A DNA stretch of 64,000 nucleotides from Zoogloea oleivorans (lineage in GTDB: Bacteria; Pseudomonadota; Gammaproteobacteria; Burkholderiales; Rhodocyclaceae). Within the stretch, counting starts at the first letter, position 1, and the number at the start of each line of letters is the position of its first letter. Of the stretch, positions 19,593 through 28,163 are shown piece after piece. A program made the position numbers and the translations under genes. The stretch covers positions 1 through 64,000 of the forward strand of contig JAOAUC010000040.1 in the NCBI GenBank assembly GCA_030157785.1, read 5' to 3'. The notes under the pieces were generated by a model. That model made no database searches. It saw only the letters and a list, made by a program, of their open reading frames with translations, and was not told the DNA's origin.

Positions 19593-20128
19593 GATTCATT
19601 CCTTGAAAAAGAGTTATGAGGTTATTGCAGGTGATGCACGTGGCGACAAGGGTTCCGGGCGCTTACGACTGGCTGAGGTGATCCTTCAGCCTGGCCATTC
19701 CGATTACGAGTGCGGCGCTGCCGAGGGTCTTGGGCAAGAATATCCATGAGTCCCATATCGAATCTCCGTTGTGAAGCGCTTGGTTTGTTTATTGCCGGGG
19801 TGATGGCCGCAATACGCCGGGGCGGGAAGAAGAGGTGCAAAACGCACAGGCTGAAACCGTCACGAGAAGGAACTTGTTCGTTCAGTACCCTGAGATGCAT
19901 CGATTCGTGCCTGCAGAATCAACGCCAGGGATGACAAGCCGTTGACGCATGCGGATTGAATGACGAAATTTAACGTTCCGTATTTGCTGTTGCGCTGTTC
20001 AAGGGAGTCTGCGGAGCTGCAAGTCACACAGCAGCCGTTTCGCTCACTGAACCTCAACGACCGCGAAGGCCGACAAGCACACCGACGGCACGCCTTCCCG
20101 GTTTTGCCGCCCTGCTAAACTCTGCGGC
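19593..20128. other. Intergenic region upstream of aqpZ
   Basis: About 536 bases separate the divergent aqpZ and helicase genes. No convincing protein gene, RNA or terminator is seen. Several short open frames exist but lack support. The only item of note is the short leader-like frame at 19663-19756. Confidence 0.6.
19663..19756 (-). other. Possible small leader peptide frame with a +1/-1 discontinuity
   Basis: On the minus strand an ATG at 19756 follows a GGAG site and begins MGLMDILA. Shifting by one base within GCCCAAG gives a hydrophobic continuation, KTLGSAALVIGMARLKDHL, which ends at TAA 19663. Without the shift the frame becomes Arg-rich and implausible. It lies about 70 bases upstream of aqpZ. 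It may be a decayed small gene, a frameshifted leader, or chance. Confidence 0.2.
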
Positions 20129-22303
20129 ATGACCATCCCCCCGATTTCCAGGACTCCGTCCCCCGAGCCGCAATTCACGCCGCGGGGCATCACGCCCACC
20201 GAGGAGCAGCGCGACATCCAGACTTGCCGTGCGCGCCACATCATTGCGATGGCCAATGCGGGGGCGGCCAAGACGACGACGCTGGCCTTGCGCATCGCCG
20301 AGTCGATCACGCGGGGCGTGTGGCCCGAGAGCATCATTGCGCTGACCTTTTCGGACGAGGCGGCGCGCGTGCTGAAGGCGCGGCTGGTGGAAATCGGCCT
20401 CGATGAAAAGATCGTCCGGCGCATCCGTTGCGAGACTTTCGACGCGTTTGCGCAGCAGGTGCTGCGTGACTTCGAAGGAGGGCAAGCGCCGATCCTCGAT
20501 TCGTTCGATGCAGTCGCGCCTCATGTGCGGGCCGCGGTTACGGAGCTCAAGGCGCAGAACATCCAGCGCAGAACGCCGCGCGAGCTCTCCTTGCCTGAAC
20601 ACAATGAGCAGATCTTCGAGTTCCTGACGATTGCCCGGCAGTTGAAGGCGCGACTGGTCAAACCGCAGCTTGAAGACGGCGAGAGTTTTGAGGAGCATGC
20701 CGAGTCACTGGGCCTGCCGGTGAGCATCTTTCTGCTCTTTTGCCAGATGGAAAAGGATCGTGCAGGTTACGGCGACGAGCCGCGCTGGCGCGCCGAGTTC
20801 GATGCCACCTACGATCTGGCCTCCATGCTGGCCAGCGAGGATTGCCAGATCAGGCCGCCCTTGTTCCGCATCGTGATCGTCGATGAACTGCAGGACATGA
20901 ATCCGGCGACTTACGCCGTGCTCGAATACCTGCTGACGCAGGGCAAGTCGTTCTTTACCGGTGCCGGCGACTTCGATCAGGTGATTCACCGCTGGGCTGG
21001 CGCCGACGTGAACTTCATCCGCACCCGCTTCGGCCAGGGCTGGCAGAGCGTCGAGGCGCGGCCGCTGACCCGGACTTACCGCCACGGCCCGATCATGGCG
21101 CTGGCGACGGCTTCCCTGAAGAACAAGGAGGTCGCGTCCGGGCGCCGGCACGAGACGCGCGTCCAGGTCGAAGCCTATGCCGATCACCGGGCGGAGGCCG
21201 AGCGCGTCGCCGCCCATGTGCTCGACTGGAAGGCGCGGGGCGGGCAGTTCAAGGACTGCGCCATCATCCTGCGCGCACCTTACCAGTCGATCCTGATCGA
21301 AAACGCCTTGCTGGAGGCGGGCATTGGCTGGCGCGTGGAGGGGCTGGAGAGCTACCTGCTGCGCTCCGAGATTCTCATGCTGCGCGGGGTCATCGCCTTT
21401 GCGCTGAACGACTACGAATCGATCCCCGGCGTCGAGAAGCGCCTCAAGGTGCTGCAGGCCTTGCTGTTGTGGCAGCAGTTTGAGTGGGGCGCCAACCGCC
21501 TCGACGATGGGGCGTTGAAGACGGCGGCCGAACAGCCCGACCTGTTTGACGCCTTTCTGAAGGGAACCCTGCTCAAGCCGCAGACCCGCGCCGACAAGAA
21601 AGCGGCCGGCAGCAGCGGTGACGAGGAAACCGAGGCGGACTTCCGGTTTCTGGAGAAGGTCAGCGAACTGCGCAAGAGCGGCCGTCACGACGAGGCGAAC
21701 ACGCTGCAGCACCTGCGCAAGCTCGACGCCGAAACCATCGACGAAACCCCGGTTCAGCGCGGGGCCCGGATGCGTCTGGACAAAACCCTGGCGATGCTTC
21801 GCGAGGCGCCGCCGGACGAGCCCGCCTGGTCCGTGCTGGAACGCGCCGTGGACATGCTGGCCCTGAAGAAGGTGGCGCGGCAGATCTTCATCGAGCCGAG
21901 CACGGCGGTGATGGTGGCGCGGTCGATTGACGGCTTCATCGACGGCGCGCGGCGCGGGAACCTGTCGCTGCGTGACTTTGCCCTGTGGCTGCGCAAGGCC
22001 GAGGCCAGGGCGCTGAAGCTGCGTGCATCCAACACCGTGTTGCTATGCACCGTGGAGGCGGCCAAAGGGCAGGAGTTCGAGTCGGTGATGCTGCCGTGCC
22101 TGGAAGAGGGCGCCTTCCCGCTGAGCGGCTGTGATCCGGCCGAAGAGAGCAACCGCTTTTACGTAGCGGCCACCCGCGTGCGGGACGAGCTCACGCTCTA
22201 TGTCCCGGACGATCCGGCGCGGGTCAGTTCCTTTGTGAAGGCCATGGGCGTCGACAAGGCGATAGCGCGCGGGCGTCTTCAGCTCGACGCGCAAGCCGAC
22301 TGA
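20129..22303 (+). CDS. UvrD/Rep-like superfamily 1 DNA helicase with altered Walker A
   Basis: A 724-residue SF1A helicase-like protein. Motifs in order: a Walker A equivalent ANAGAAKTTT (residues 42-51), DExQD box VDELQDMN, motif III GDFDQVIHRW, motif IV TYRHG, motif V VEAAKGQEFESVMLP and motif VI SNRFYVAATRVRDEL. The P-loop is unusual: canonical UvrD has G-x-G-K-T, while here the Gly before Lys48 is Ala. Lys and Thr are kept, so ATP binding may persist. It is monocistronic, with unremarkable flanks. DNA repair or unwinding is the family role; the specific job is unknown. Confidence 0.8.
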   Translation: MTIPPISRTPSPEPQFTPRGITPTEEQRDIQTCRARHIIAMANAGAAKTTTLALRIAESITRGVWPESIIALTFSDEAARVLKARLVEIGLDEKIVRRIRCETFDAFAQQVLRDFEGGQAPILDSFDAVAPHVRAAVTELKAQNIQRRTPRELSLPEHNEQIFEFLTIARQLKARLVKPQLEDGESFEEHAESLGLPVSIFLLFCQMEKDRAGYGDEPRWRAEFDATYDLASMLASEDCQIRPPLFRIVIVDELQDMNPATYAVLEYLLTQGKSFFTGAGDFDQVIHRWAGADVNFIRTRFGQGWQSVEARPLTRTYRHGPIMALATASLKNKEVASGRRHETRVQVEAYADHRAEAERVAAHVLDWKARGGQFKDCAIILRAPYQSILIENALLEAGIGWRVEGLESYLLRSEILMLRGVIAFALNDYESIPGVEKRLKVLQALLLWQQFEWGANRLDDGALKTAAEQPDLFDAFLKGTLLKPQTRADKKAAGSSGDEETEADFRFLEKVSELRKSGRHDEANTLQHLRKLDAETIDETPVQRGARMRLDKTLAMLREAPPDEPAWSVLERAVDMLALKKVARQIFIEPSTAVMVARSIDGFIDGARRGNLSLRDFALWLRKAEARALKLRASNTVLLCTVEAAKGQEFESVMLPCLEEGAFPLSGCDPAEESNRFYVAATRVRDELTLYVPDDPARVSSFVKAMGVDKAIARGRLQLDAQAD

Positions 22304-22318
22304 TTGCCGGCGCCGGGC

Positions 22319-23095
22319 TTACCAGTCGGGAGTCCGCTTCTCCAGAAATGCCGCGACGCCTTCCCTGGCTTCCGGCGTTGCCCGCAGGTGGGCGATGCGC
22401 TGCACCGTGTCGGCGACGACGGCATCGCCGATGGGCTGGTGGGCTACGGCGCGGATGAGATCCTTGGCCGCAGCCTGGGCCTTGGGGCCGCATTGCAGGA
22501 GGCTGGCGACGACTTCGGCGACCTTGGCGTCGAGCTGCTCGGGGGCGACGACTTCATGCACCAGGCCGAGCTCGCGGGCGCGGGCGGCGTCGAAGCGTTC
22601 GGCGCTCTGGAAGTAACGCAGGGCCTGGCGCGGGCCGATGGCGCGCAGCACGTAGGGGCTGATGGCCGAGGGGATGATGCCGAACTTCACTTCGGAGGTG
22701 GCAAACACGGCGGCGCTGGAGGCGATGGCGATGTCGCAGGCGGCGGTGAGGCCGGTGCCGCCACCCAGTGCGGCGCCCTGCACGCGGGCGACGGTGGGTT
22801 TCTTCATGTTGGCGAGGGTGCGCAGCATGGCGGCCAGGGCGCCGGCATCGGCGAGGTTTTCTTCGACGGTGTAGTTGGCGGCACGCTTCATCCAGGCCAG
22901 GTCGGCGCCCGCCGAGAAGCTCTTGCCCCGGCCGGCCAGCACGACGACGCGCACGCTGTCGTCCGCATCCAGCTCACGGCAGGCAGCGGTGAGATCGGCG
23001 ATGAGGGTTTCGTCGAAGGCGTTGTGCACCTCCGGGCGGTTCATCCAGATGGCGGCAACGGGGCCGTCGCGGGTGATTTCAAGGGTGGAGGTCAT
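22319..23095 (-). CDS. Enoyl-CoA hydratase/isomerase family protein, LiuC paralogue
   Basis: A 258-residue crotonase-family enzyme that is strikingly similar to the LiuC at 4059-4841 (shared AAIWMNRPEVHNAFDE-type start, LAGRGKSFSAGADL, and VFATSEVKFGIIPSAISPYV). Both therefore have the methylglutaconyl-CoA hydratase look. Here the downstream-pathway context (paaH, paaG, box genes) suggests it may have been reused for hydration of dehydroadipyl-CoA. It converges on the helicase gene with a 15-base gap. A repeat element lies between its start and the paaH stop. Confidence 0.85.
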   Translation of the reverse strand: MTSTLEITRDGPVAAIWMNRPEVHNAFDETLIADLTAACRELDADDSVRVVVLAGRGKSFSAGADLAWMKRAANYTVEENLADAGALAAMLRTLANMKKPTVARVQGAALGGGTGLTAACDIAIASSAAVFATSEVKFGIIPSAISPYVLRAIGPRQALRYFQSAERFDAARARELGLVHEVVAPEQLDAKVAEVVASLLQCGPKAQAAAKDLIRAVAHQPIGDAVVADTVQRIAHLRATPEAREGVAAFLEKRTPDW

Positions 23096-23161
23096 GCTGA
23101 GGGTTCCGGATAAGTTGGGCAGGACGGGGCGACTGCAGGGGCTGACCGAACGGGGGGCTTG

Positions 23162-23272
23162 CAGGGGCGACTTGTAGGGGCGACTTGTAGGGGCGACTTC
23201 AGTCGCCCATCCGCTCGTAAATTACAGGCAAGCCCTTGACCGGAGTCCGTGGGCGACTGAAGTCGCCCCTAC
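23162..23272. repeat. Paired inverted repeat, long-core copy with tandem left half
   Basis: Full arms at 23187-23208 and 23251-23272 flank a 42-base core. The left arm is preceded by two more copies of a 13-base unit like GTAGGGGCGACTT, giving three in tandem from about 23162. The core matches the one at 25885-25926 closely. Confidence 0.85.
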
Positions 23273-23298
23273 AGGCCCCCGCGTGTCACCCCTGCAGA

Positions 23299-24801
23299 TC
23301 AGGCTGCCGCTTTGCGGCGCAGCCACGGGGACAGGCGGTAGCGCTCTTCGCCGTAGTGGGCGCGGAGGTTTTCCAGCACTTGCACGACGCGGGCGAAGCC
23401 GATGTGCTGCGCCCAGGCCAGCGGACCTTTGGGGTAGTTGGTGCCGTTCTGCATGGCGGCGTCCACGTCGGCGGCGGAGGCGACGCCCTGGGTGACGGCG
23501 TCGGCGCCTTCGTTGGCGAGCATGGCTACCGTGCGCAGGACGATCAGGCCGGCCACGTCGTCGAGTTGCGAGACGGCGATGCCGGCGGCCTGCAGCACGC
23601 TCACGGCAGCATTGAAGGCTTCGTCGCTGCACTGGTCGGCCTTGGCAACGGCCAGACGCGGGGTGCTGGCGTAGTCGAAGGCCAGGTCGAAGAGCGCGAG
23701 ATTGGGCGTTTCTTCGGCGGCGGCGCGGATCGTTGCCGGGCGGCCGTCGGAGAGGGCCAGCACCACATTGCCGATGCGTATCCGGCCGTCGCCGTACTGG
23801 CGCTCGACGGGGATGCCGGCGGCTTCGAGACGGGGAATCAGTGCGTTGGCTATGCCGAGCTCGCCTTCGACGATGACTTCCGCAGGTGCGGGCTGCGTTG
23901 GCAGTACGTCGGGCTGCGGCCTGGCGGCATGATCGCCATAAGCATAGAAACCTTGGCCGCTCTTGCGCCCGAGGCGGCCGGCGAGGACCAGATCCTGCTG
24001 GATCAGCGACGGGGTGAAGCGCTTGTCGCCAAAGTAGGCGTCGTACACCGAGCGGGTCACGGCGAAGTTCACGTCGTGGCCGATCATGTCCATCAGCTCG
24101 AAGGGCCCCATCGGAAAGCGCGCGCCCTCGCGCAGCAGGGCGTCGAGGGTGGCCGGGCTGGCGGCCTGTTCGCCAAGCACGCGCAGGGCTTCGGCGTAGT
24201 AGGGACGGGCGACCCGGTTGACGATGAAGCCGGGGGTGGATTTGGCATGCACCGGCACCTTGCCCCAGGCCTTGGCGGTGGCGTAGAGGGTGTCGGCGAC
24301 GGCCGGATCGGTGGCGAGGCCGGCGACGATCTCCACCAGCGCCATGCGCGGCGCCGGGTTGAAGAAGTGCAGGCCGGCGACGTTTTGCGGCCGGGCCAGC
24401 GGGGCGGCCATGGCGGTAATCGACAGCGATGAGGTGTTGGTGGCGAGGATGGCGTCGGCCGGCAGGGCTTCTTCGAGCTGCTTGAAGAGAGCCTGCTTGA
24501 CGTCGAGTCTTTCGACGATGGCCTCGATGGCGAGGCCGGCGTCACGGGCGTGGGCCAGATTGGTGACGGGCAGCACCCGCTCCAGTGTGGCGGCGCAGTC
24601 GGCTTCACCGAGCTTGCCTTTGCCGACGAGGAAGCGCAGGTCCTTCTCGATGCCGGCGCGGCCGCGGGCGACGGCCTCGGCGCTCATGTCGTAGAGGTAC
24701 ACCGTGTGGCCGGCACGGGCGGCCACATGGGCGATGCCGCTGCCCATGGCTCCGGCACCGATCACCAGCACGCGGGTGGAGAGGGGAAGGGCTTGAGTCA
24801 T
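23299..24801 (-). CDS. paaH: 3-Hydroxyacyl-CoA dehydrogenase (PaaH type)
   Basis: A 500-residue NAD-dependent dehydrogenase expected to oxidise 3-hydroxyadipyl-CoA to 3-oxoadipyl-CoA. The Rossmann motif VIGAGAMGSGIAHVAARAGH is at the N terminus. Two C-terminal 3HCDH domains follow, the first with GFIVNRVARPYYAEAL and MGPFELMDMIG, the second ending near YPKGPLAWA. The double C-terminal domain and length fit PaaH/PaaC. The frame runs open to 24987, but ATG at 24801 is the sensible start, 4 bases after the paaG stop. The step is shared by phenylacetate and box lower pathways; no other paa oxygenase genes are in the window. Confidence 0.9.
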   Translation of the reverse strand: MTQALPLSTRVLVIGAGAMGSGIAHVAARAGHTVYLYDMSAEAVARGRAGIEKDLRFLVGKGKLGEADCAATLERVLPVTNLAHARDAGLAIEAIVERLDVKQALFKQLEEALPADAILATNTSSLSITAMAAPLARPQNVAGLHFFNPAPRMALVEIVAGLATDPAVADTLYATAKAWGKVPVHAKSTPGFIVNRVARPYYAEALRVLGEQAASPATLDALLREGARFPMGPFELMDMIGHDVNFAVTRSVYDAYFGDKRFTPSLIQQDLVLAGRLGRKSGQGFYAYGDHAARPQPDVLPTQPAPAEVIVEGELGIANALIPRLEAAGIPVERQYGDGRIRIGNVVLALSDGRPATIRAAAEETPNLALFDLAFDYASTPRLAVAKADQCSDEAFNAAVSVLQAAGIAVSQLDDVAGLIVLRTVAMLANEGADAVTQGVASAADVDAAMQNGTNYPKGPLAWAQHIGFARVVQVLENLRAHYGEERYRLSPWLRRKAAA

Positions 24802-24805
24802 CGTT

Positions 24806-25609
24806 TCATTCTCCGGTGAAGTGGGGCGTGCGCTTGGCGACAAAGGCGGCGACGCCTTCCCGGTAATCGCGGGAGTTGCCCAGTTCGCCCATGAAGTCGC
24901 GTTCAAGGTCGAGCTGGGTTTCGAGTTCGTTGGCGGTGCTGGCGAGCAGCGCCTGACGGGTGCGGATGTAGCCGCGGGTCGGGCCACTGGCGAGCTTGCG
25001 GGCTGCGTCGCGGACGGTGGGCAGCAGGGCCTCGTCCTCGACGCAGCGCCAGATCAGGCCCCATTCGGCGGCCTGTTCGGCGCTCAAAGGTTCGGCAAAA
25101 AGGGCCATGCCCATGGCGCGGGCGTGGCCGACGGCGCGGGGCAGCATCCAGCTGCCGCCGGTGTCGGGAATCAACCCGAGCTTGCCGAAGGACTGGATGA
25201 AGCTGGCCGAGCGGCCGGCGAAGACCACGTCGCAGGCCAGTGCCAGGCTGGAGCCGGCGCCGGCGGCAATGCCGTTTACGGCGGCGAGCACCGGCATGTC
25301 GAGGCTGCGCAGGGCCAGCACGAGGGGTTTGTAATTGGTATCGACGGACGCTGAAAGATCCAGCGTGCCATCGGCGATGGCCCGGGTGCGCTCGCCCAGA
25401 TCCTGCCCGGCGCAAAAGCCGCGGCCGGCGCCGGTGAGGATCAGCGCACGCAGGCTGTGGTCACCCCGCACGACCTCCAGGGCCGCGCGCAGGTCGGCGT
25501 GCATCGCCGCAGTGAAACTGTTCAGGCGTTCGGGCCGGTTCAGGGTCAGCGTGGCGACGCCGTCACTGCGCTGGAGCAGGACGGTGTCGAAGAGGTCGTC
25601 GAGGATCAT
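24806..25609 (-). CDS. paaG: PaaG-like enoyl-CoA isomerase/hydratase
   Basis: A 267-residue crotonase-family protein with GAGRGFCAGQDLGER (the PaaG-typical GQDL loop), GIAAGAGSSLALACD and IPDTGGSWMLPR. PaaG isomerises the epoxide of phenylacetyl-CoA and also shifts the double bond of 2,5- or 3,4-dehydroadipyl-CoA-type intermediates. In this box setting, isomerisation of 3,4-dehydroadipyl-CoA to the 2,3-isomer is a reasonable role (inference). It is translationally close to paaH. Confidence 0.87.
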   Translation of the reverse strand: MILDDLFDTVLLQRSDGVATLTLNRPERLNSFTAAMHADLRAALEVVRGDHSLRALILTGAGRGFCAGQDLGERTRAIADGTLDLSASVDTNYKPLVLALRSLDMPVLAAVNGIAAGAGSSLALACDVVFAGRSASFIQSFGKLGLIPDTGGSWMLPRAVGHARAMGMALFAEPLSAEQAAEWGLIWRCVEDEALLPTVRDAARKLASGPTRGYIRTRQALLASTANELETQLDLERDFMGELGNSRDYREGVAAFVAKRTPHFTGE

Positions 25610-25625
25610 GGGGGCACCCGTGGGC

Positions 25626-25799
25626 TCAGTTGGCGGGTGGTTCGTAGGCGATGAAGCCGGCCTTCACGGTGCCGCATTCGGGGCAGGTGAAGGACTCCGG
25701 AATGTCGGCCCACAGGGTGCCGGGGGCGATGCCTTCGTCGGGCAGGCCTTCCGCTTCGTTGTAGGGGAAGAAGCAGGCGCCGCATTGGTAATGACTCAT
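25626..25799 (-). CDS. Rubredoxin-type electron carrier
   Basis: A 57-residue frame begins ATG at 25799 and ends TGA at 25626. It has the two rubredoxin metal knuckles, YQCGAC (C6, C9) and CPECG (C39, C42), and the intervening GIAPGTLWADIPESFTC, which matches the canonical GIxPGTxFxDLPxxWxC. It is a one-iron electron carrier acting in the cytoplasm. It differs from the consensus in having Phe instead of Gly after the first knuckle. Its redox partner may be an oxidoreductase or oxygenase of the cluster; nothing fixes which. Confidence 0.85.
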   Translation of the reverse strand: MSHYQCGACFFPYNEAEGLPDEGIAPGTLWADIPESFTCPECGTVKAGFIAYEPPAN

Positions 25800-25862
25800 G
25801 GTGGTTTCTCTCTCTGGTTGTGGTGTGGCTCGTTGTTTAGGGGCGGCTTGTTGGGGCGAACT

Positions 25863-25948
25863 GTAGGGGCGACTTCAGTCGCCCATCCCCGCGTAAATCA
25901 CAGGCAAGCCGTTGATCGGAGTGCGAGGGCGACTGAAGTCGCCCCTAC
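25863..25948. repeat. Paired inverted repeat, long-core copy
   Basis: Arms at 25863-25884 and 25927-25948 surround a 42-base core nearly matching that at 23209-23250. It occupies the gap between the rubredoxin and quinone oxidoreductase genes. Confidence 0.85.
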
Positions 25949-25953
25949 AGCGT

Positions 25954-26928
25954 TCAGGGGGTGATGATCAGTTTGCCGGTGGCTTGCCTGTCGGCCAGGA
26001 CCTTCAGGGCTTCGCCAGCCTGCTCGATGGGGTAGCGGCCGTGGATGGGCGGGTTGAGTGTGCCGTCTGCAATGCCGGCCAGAATGGCGGCGACCTGGGC
26101 GTGGCAGGCTTCCGGCTCGCGGCGCAGGAACTCGTCCCAGAAGATGCCGGCCAGCTCGCAGCCCTTGAGGAGCAGCAAGTTGGCGGGCACGCGGGGGATC
26201 TCTCCGGCGGCAAAGCCGATGATCATCACGCGGCCGCGCCAGGCGGTAGCGCGCACGGCGGCCTCGGTGTACTTGTCGCCGACCACGTCGATGACGATAT
26301 CGGCACCCTTGCCGCCGGTGGCCGCCTTGACCGCGTCCTTCAGGTCGCTGTCGCGGTAGTTGATGCCGATGTCGGCACCGGCCTCGATGCACAGGTCGAG
26401 CTTGTCCTGGCTGCTGGCAGCGGCGATGACCTTGCAGCCGGCAGCGTGGGCGATCTGCACGGCAGCCAGGCCAACCCCGCCGGCTGCACCCAACACCAGC
26501 ACGGTTTCGCCGGCCCGCATGCGGCCCCGGTCATGCAGCGAGAACCAGGCGGTGGCGTAGGCCACCAGCGCCGCCGCAGCGATGTCGCAGGGCACCGCGT
26601 CGGGCAGCGGGAAGACCTGGCTGGCCTTGGCGCGGGCCTGTTCGGCGTAGCCGCCGAAGGAATTGAAGGCGAGGACGCGCTGACCGATTTCGAAGCCCTT
26701 CACGCCGGCACCCATGGCGCGGATGGTGCCCGCGAACTCGCCACCGGGCGAGAAGGGGAAGGACGGGCGGATCTGGTATTTGCCCTGCACGATCAGGGTG
26801 TCGTAGTAATTCACCCCGGCGGCAGCAACGTCGATGATGACTTCGTTGTCGGCCGGAAGCGGGTCGGGCAACTGGCCGGAGCCGTGCTGTTCGAGGGGGC
26901 CGAAGGCCTTGCAGATGTAGGCGCGCAT
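25954..26928 (-). CDS. Zinc-independent quinone oxidoreductase-like MDR protein
   Basis: A 324-residue medium-chain dehydrogenase/reductase of the NADPH:quinone oxidoreductase group. The GroES-like N domain has [17 protein letters not shown] and PGGEFAGTI; the nucleotide domain has [20 protein letters not shown]. The structural-zinc cysteines of alcohol dehydrogenases are missing. The start lies 12 bases after the upstream hydratase stop, so it is part of the same minus-strand operon. Homologues sit in many aromatic-CoA clusters; the natural substrate is not known. Confidence 0.85.
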   Translation of the reverse strand: MRAYICKAFGPLEQHGSGQLPDPLPADNEVIIDVAAAGVNYYDTLIVQGKYQIRPSFPFSPGGEFAGTIRAMGAGVKGFEIGQRVLAFNSFGGYAEQARAKASQVFPLPDAVPCDIAAAALVAYATAWFSLHDRGRMRAGETVLVLGAAGGVGLAAVQIAHAAGCKVIAAASSQDKLDLCIEAGADIGINYRDSDLKDAVKAATGGKGADIVIDVVGDKYTEAAVRATAWRGRVMIIGFAAGEIPRVPANLLLLKGCELAGIFWDEFLRREPEACHAQVAAILAGIADGTLNPPIHGRYPIEQAGEALKVLADRQATGKLIITP

Positions 26929-26940
26929 GGTGGTTCTTCC

Positions 26941-27744
26941 TCAGACGGGCGTGTTTTTGGGGAATTCGGGGGCGCGGCGTTCGCGCACGGCGGCGAGGCC
27001 TTCGCGAACTTCTGCGCCGCCGAAACCGAGCATTTCGAGGGCCAGGGAGTTGTCGAAGATCGGGCCGGCCTGGCGCAGCCAGTTGTTGAGGCTGTACTTG
27101 GTCCAGCGCAAGGCGCTTTGCGGGCCGGCGGCGAGTTTCCGGGCGATCTCGAAGGCGGTGGGAAGCAGCTCGGCGGCATCGACGGTTTTGGAAACGAGGC
27201 CGATGCGCTCGGCTTCCTCGCCGCTGATTTCGTCGGAGAGCAGCAGGTGCAGCTTGGCCTTGGCCATGCCGCACAAGAGCGGCCAGATGATCGCCGCGTG
27301 ATCGCCGGCGGCCACGCCGAGGCGGGTGTGGCCGTCGATCAGGCGGGCGTCCCTGGCGGCAATCGAGATGTCGGCCAGCAGCGCCACCGCGAGGCCACCG
27401 CCAACCGCCGGGCCGTTGATGGCCGAGATGACGATCTTCGAGCAGTTGATCATGTTGTAGACGATGTCGCGGGCTTCGCGCCAGACGCGGGCGCGATGTT
27501 CGAAGTCGTCGGCCATGGCGGCCACCAGCTCCAGCGTGCCGCCAGCGGAAAAGCCTTTGGCCTGACCGCGCACGATGATCACCGAGATGTCCGGGTCCTT
27601 GTCGAAGTCGCGCCAGATCTCGGCCAGCTCGCCGTGGCCGGCGGCATCGGTCACCGGCAGCTTGCCGTCGGCGCCGAGGACCATCTCGACAATGCCGGCT
27701 TCGTGGCGGACGACGGAGAAACTGGTGTAGTGGTCGTAGTTCAT
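26941..27744 (-). CDS. Enoyl-CoA hydratase/isomerase family protein
   Basis: A 267-residue crotonase-family protein. The CoA loop is [15 protein letters not shown] (Gly in place of the usual Asp after the second Gly) and the second oxyanion strand is [17 protein letters not shown]. It is quite diverged from the LiuC-like and PaaG-like proteins nearby. Its ATG overlaps the stop of the thioesterase gene (ATGA), so it is translationally coupled. It probably acts in the lower benzoyl-CoA pathway, but the exact step cannot be assigned. Confidence 0.83.
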   Translation of the reverse strand: MNYDHYTSFSVVRHEAGIVEMVLGADGKLPVTDAAGHGELAEIWRDFDKDPDISVIIVRGQAKGFSAGGTLELVAAMADDFEHRARVWREARDIVYNMINCSKIVISAINGPAVGGGLAVALLADISIAARDARLIDGHTRLGVAAGDHAAIIWPLLCGMAKAKLHLLLSDEISGEEAERIGLVSKTVDAAELLPTAFEIARKLAAGPQSALRWTKYSLNNWLRQAGPIFDNSLALEMLGFGGAEVREGLAAVRERRAPEFPKNTPV

Positions 27745-28163
27745 TCAGGGGCTCCGGGCTGGAGGTAAGGTGTCAGGCGCACCCGCCATTCGTCGTCGAA
27801 GGGCGTCGGGCGCAGGGTGTCGAGATTGGCGAGGACGACCTTCAGGCTGATGCGTACGCGGGTCTTGCCGCCGCTCACCGCTTCGATGGCGAGGTGCATG
27901 GAGCTGCTGCCGAGTTTGGCGATGGAGAGCCGGAAGGTGAGCACGTCGCCGTAGCGGCTCGGGGCGATGAACTCCACTTCCAGCTTGACCGCCGGAATAC
28001 CGAGGCGGCGCGTTTCGTGGAGTTCGGGAAAATCCACCCCAAGGGCTTCGCGGAACCAGTCTTCGACCACCTCGTTGCATAGCTCCGCGTAGCGCGGGTA
28101 GAAGACGATGCCGGCCGGGTCGCAGTGGGCAAAGCGGACGAGCTTGTCGCGTTCGTAGATCAT
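27741..28163 (-). CDS. Acyl-CoA thioesterase, 4-hydroxybenzoyl-CoA thioesterase family
   Basis: A 140-residue hotdog-fold thioesterase. The N-terminal HCDPAGIVFYPRY motif carries the catalytic aspartate typical of 4HBT-type enzymes. The frame is open far upstream, but ATG at 28163 overlaps the stop of the hydrolase gene by 4 bases and gives the normal length. It may release free CoA from dead-end aromatic or dicarboxylic CoA esters; thioesterases of this type are common next to box genes. Confidence 0.87.
   Translation of the reverse strand: MIYERDKLVRFAHCDPAGIVFYPRYAELCNEVVEDWFREALGVDFPELHETRRLGIPAVKLEVEFIAPSRYGDVLTFRLSIAKLGSSSMHLAIEAVSGGKTRVRISLKVVLANLDTLRPTPFDDEWRVRLTPYLQPGAPE

Noticed and set aside
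19622..19900. 92-codon minus-strand frame upstream of aqpZ
   Set aside because: Arg/Pro-rich, no family resemblance; only its inner ATG has a ribosome site and that is treated as a possible leader.
23236..24432. Plus-strand open frame beginning in a repeat arm, opposite paaH
   Set aside because: The near-identical N termini of this and other frames come from the shared repeat, not from a protein family.
25912..27768. Plus-strand open frame of 618 codons opposite the quinone oxidoreductase and hydratase
   Set aside because: Starts in the repeat element and runs opposite two clear genes; composition is typical of a shadow frame.
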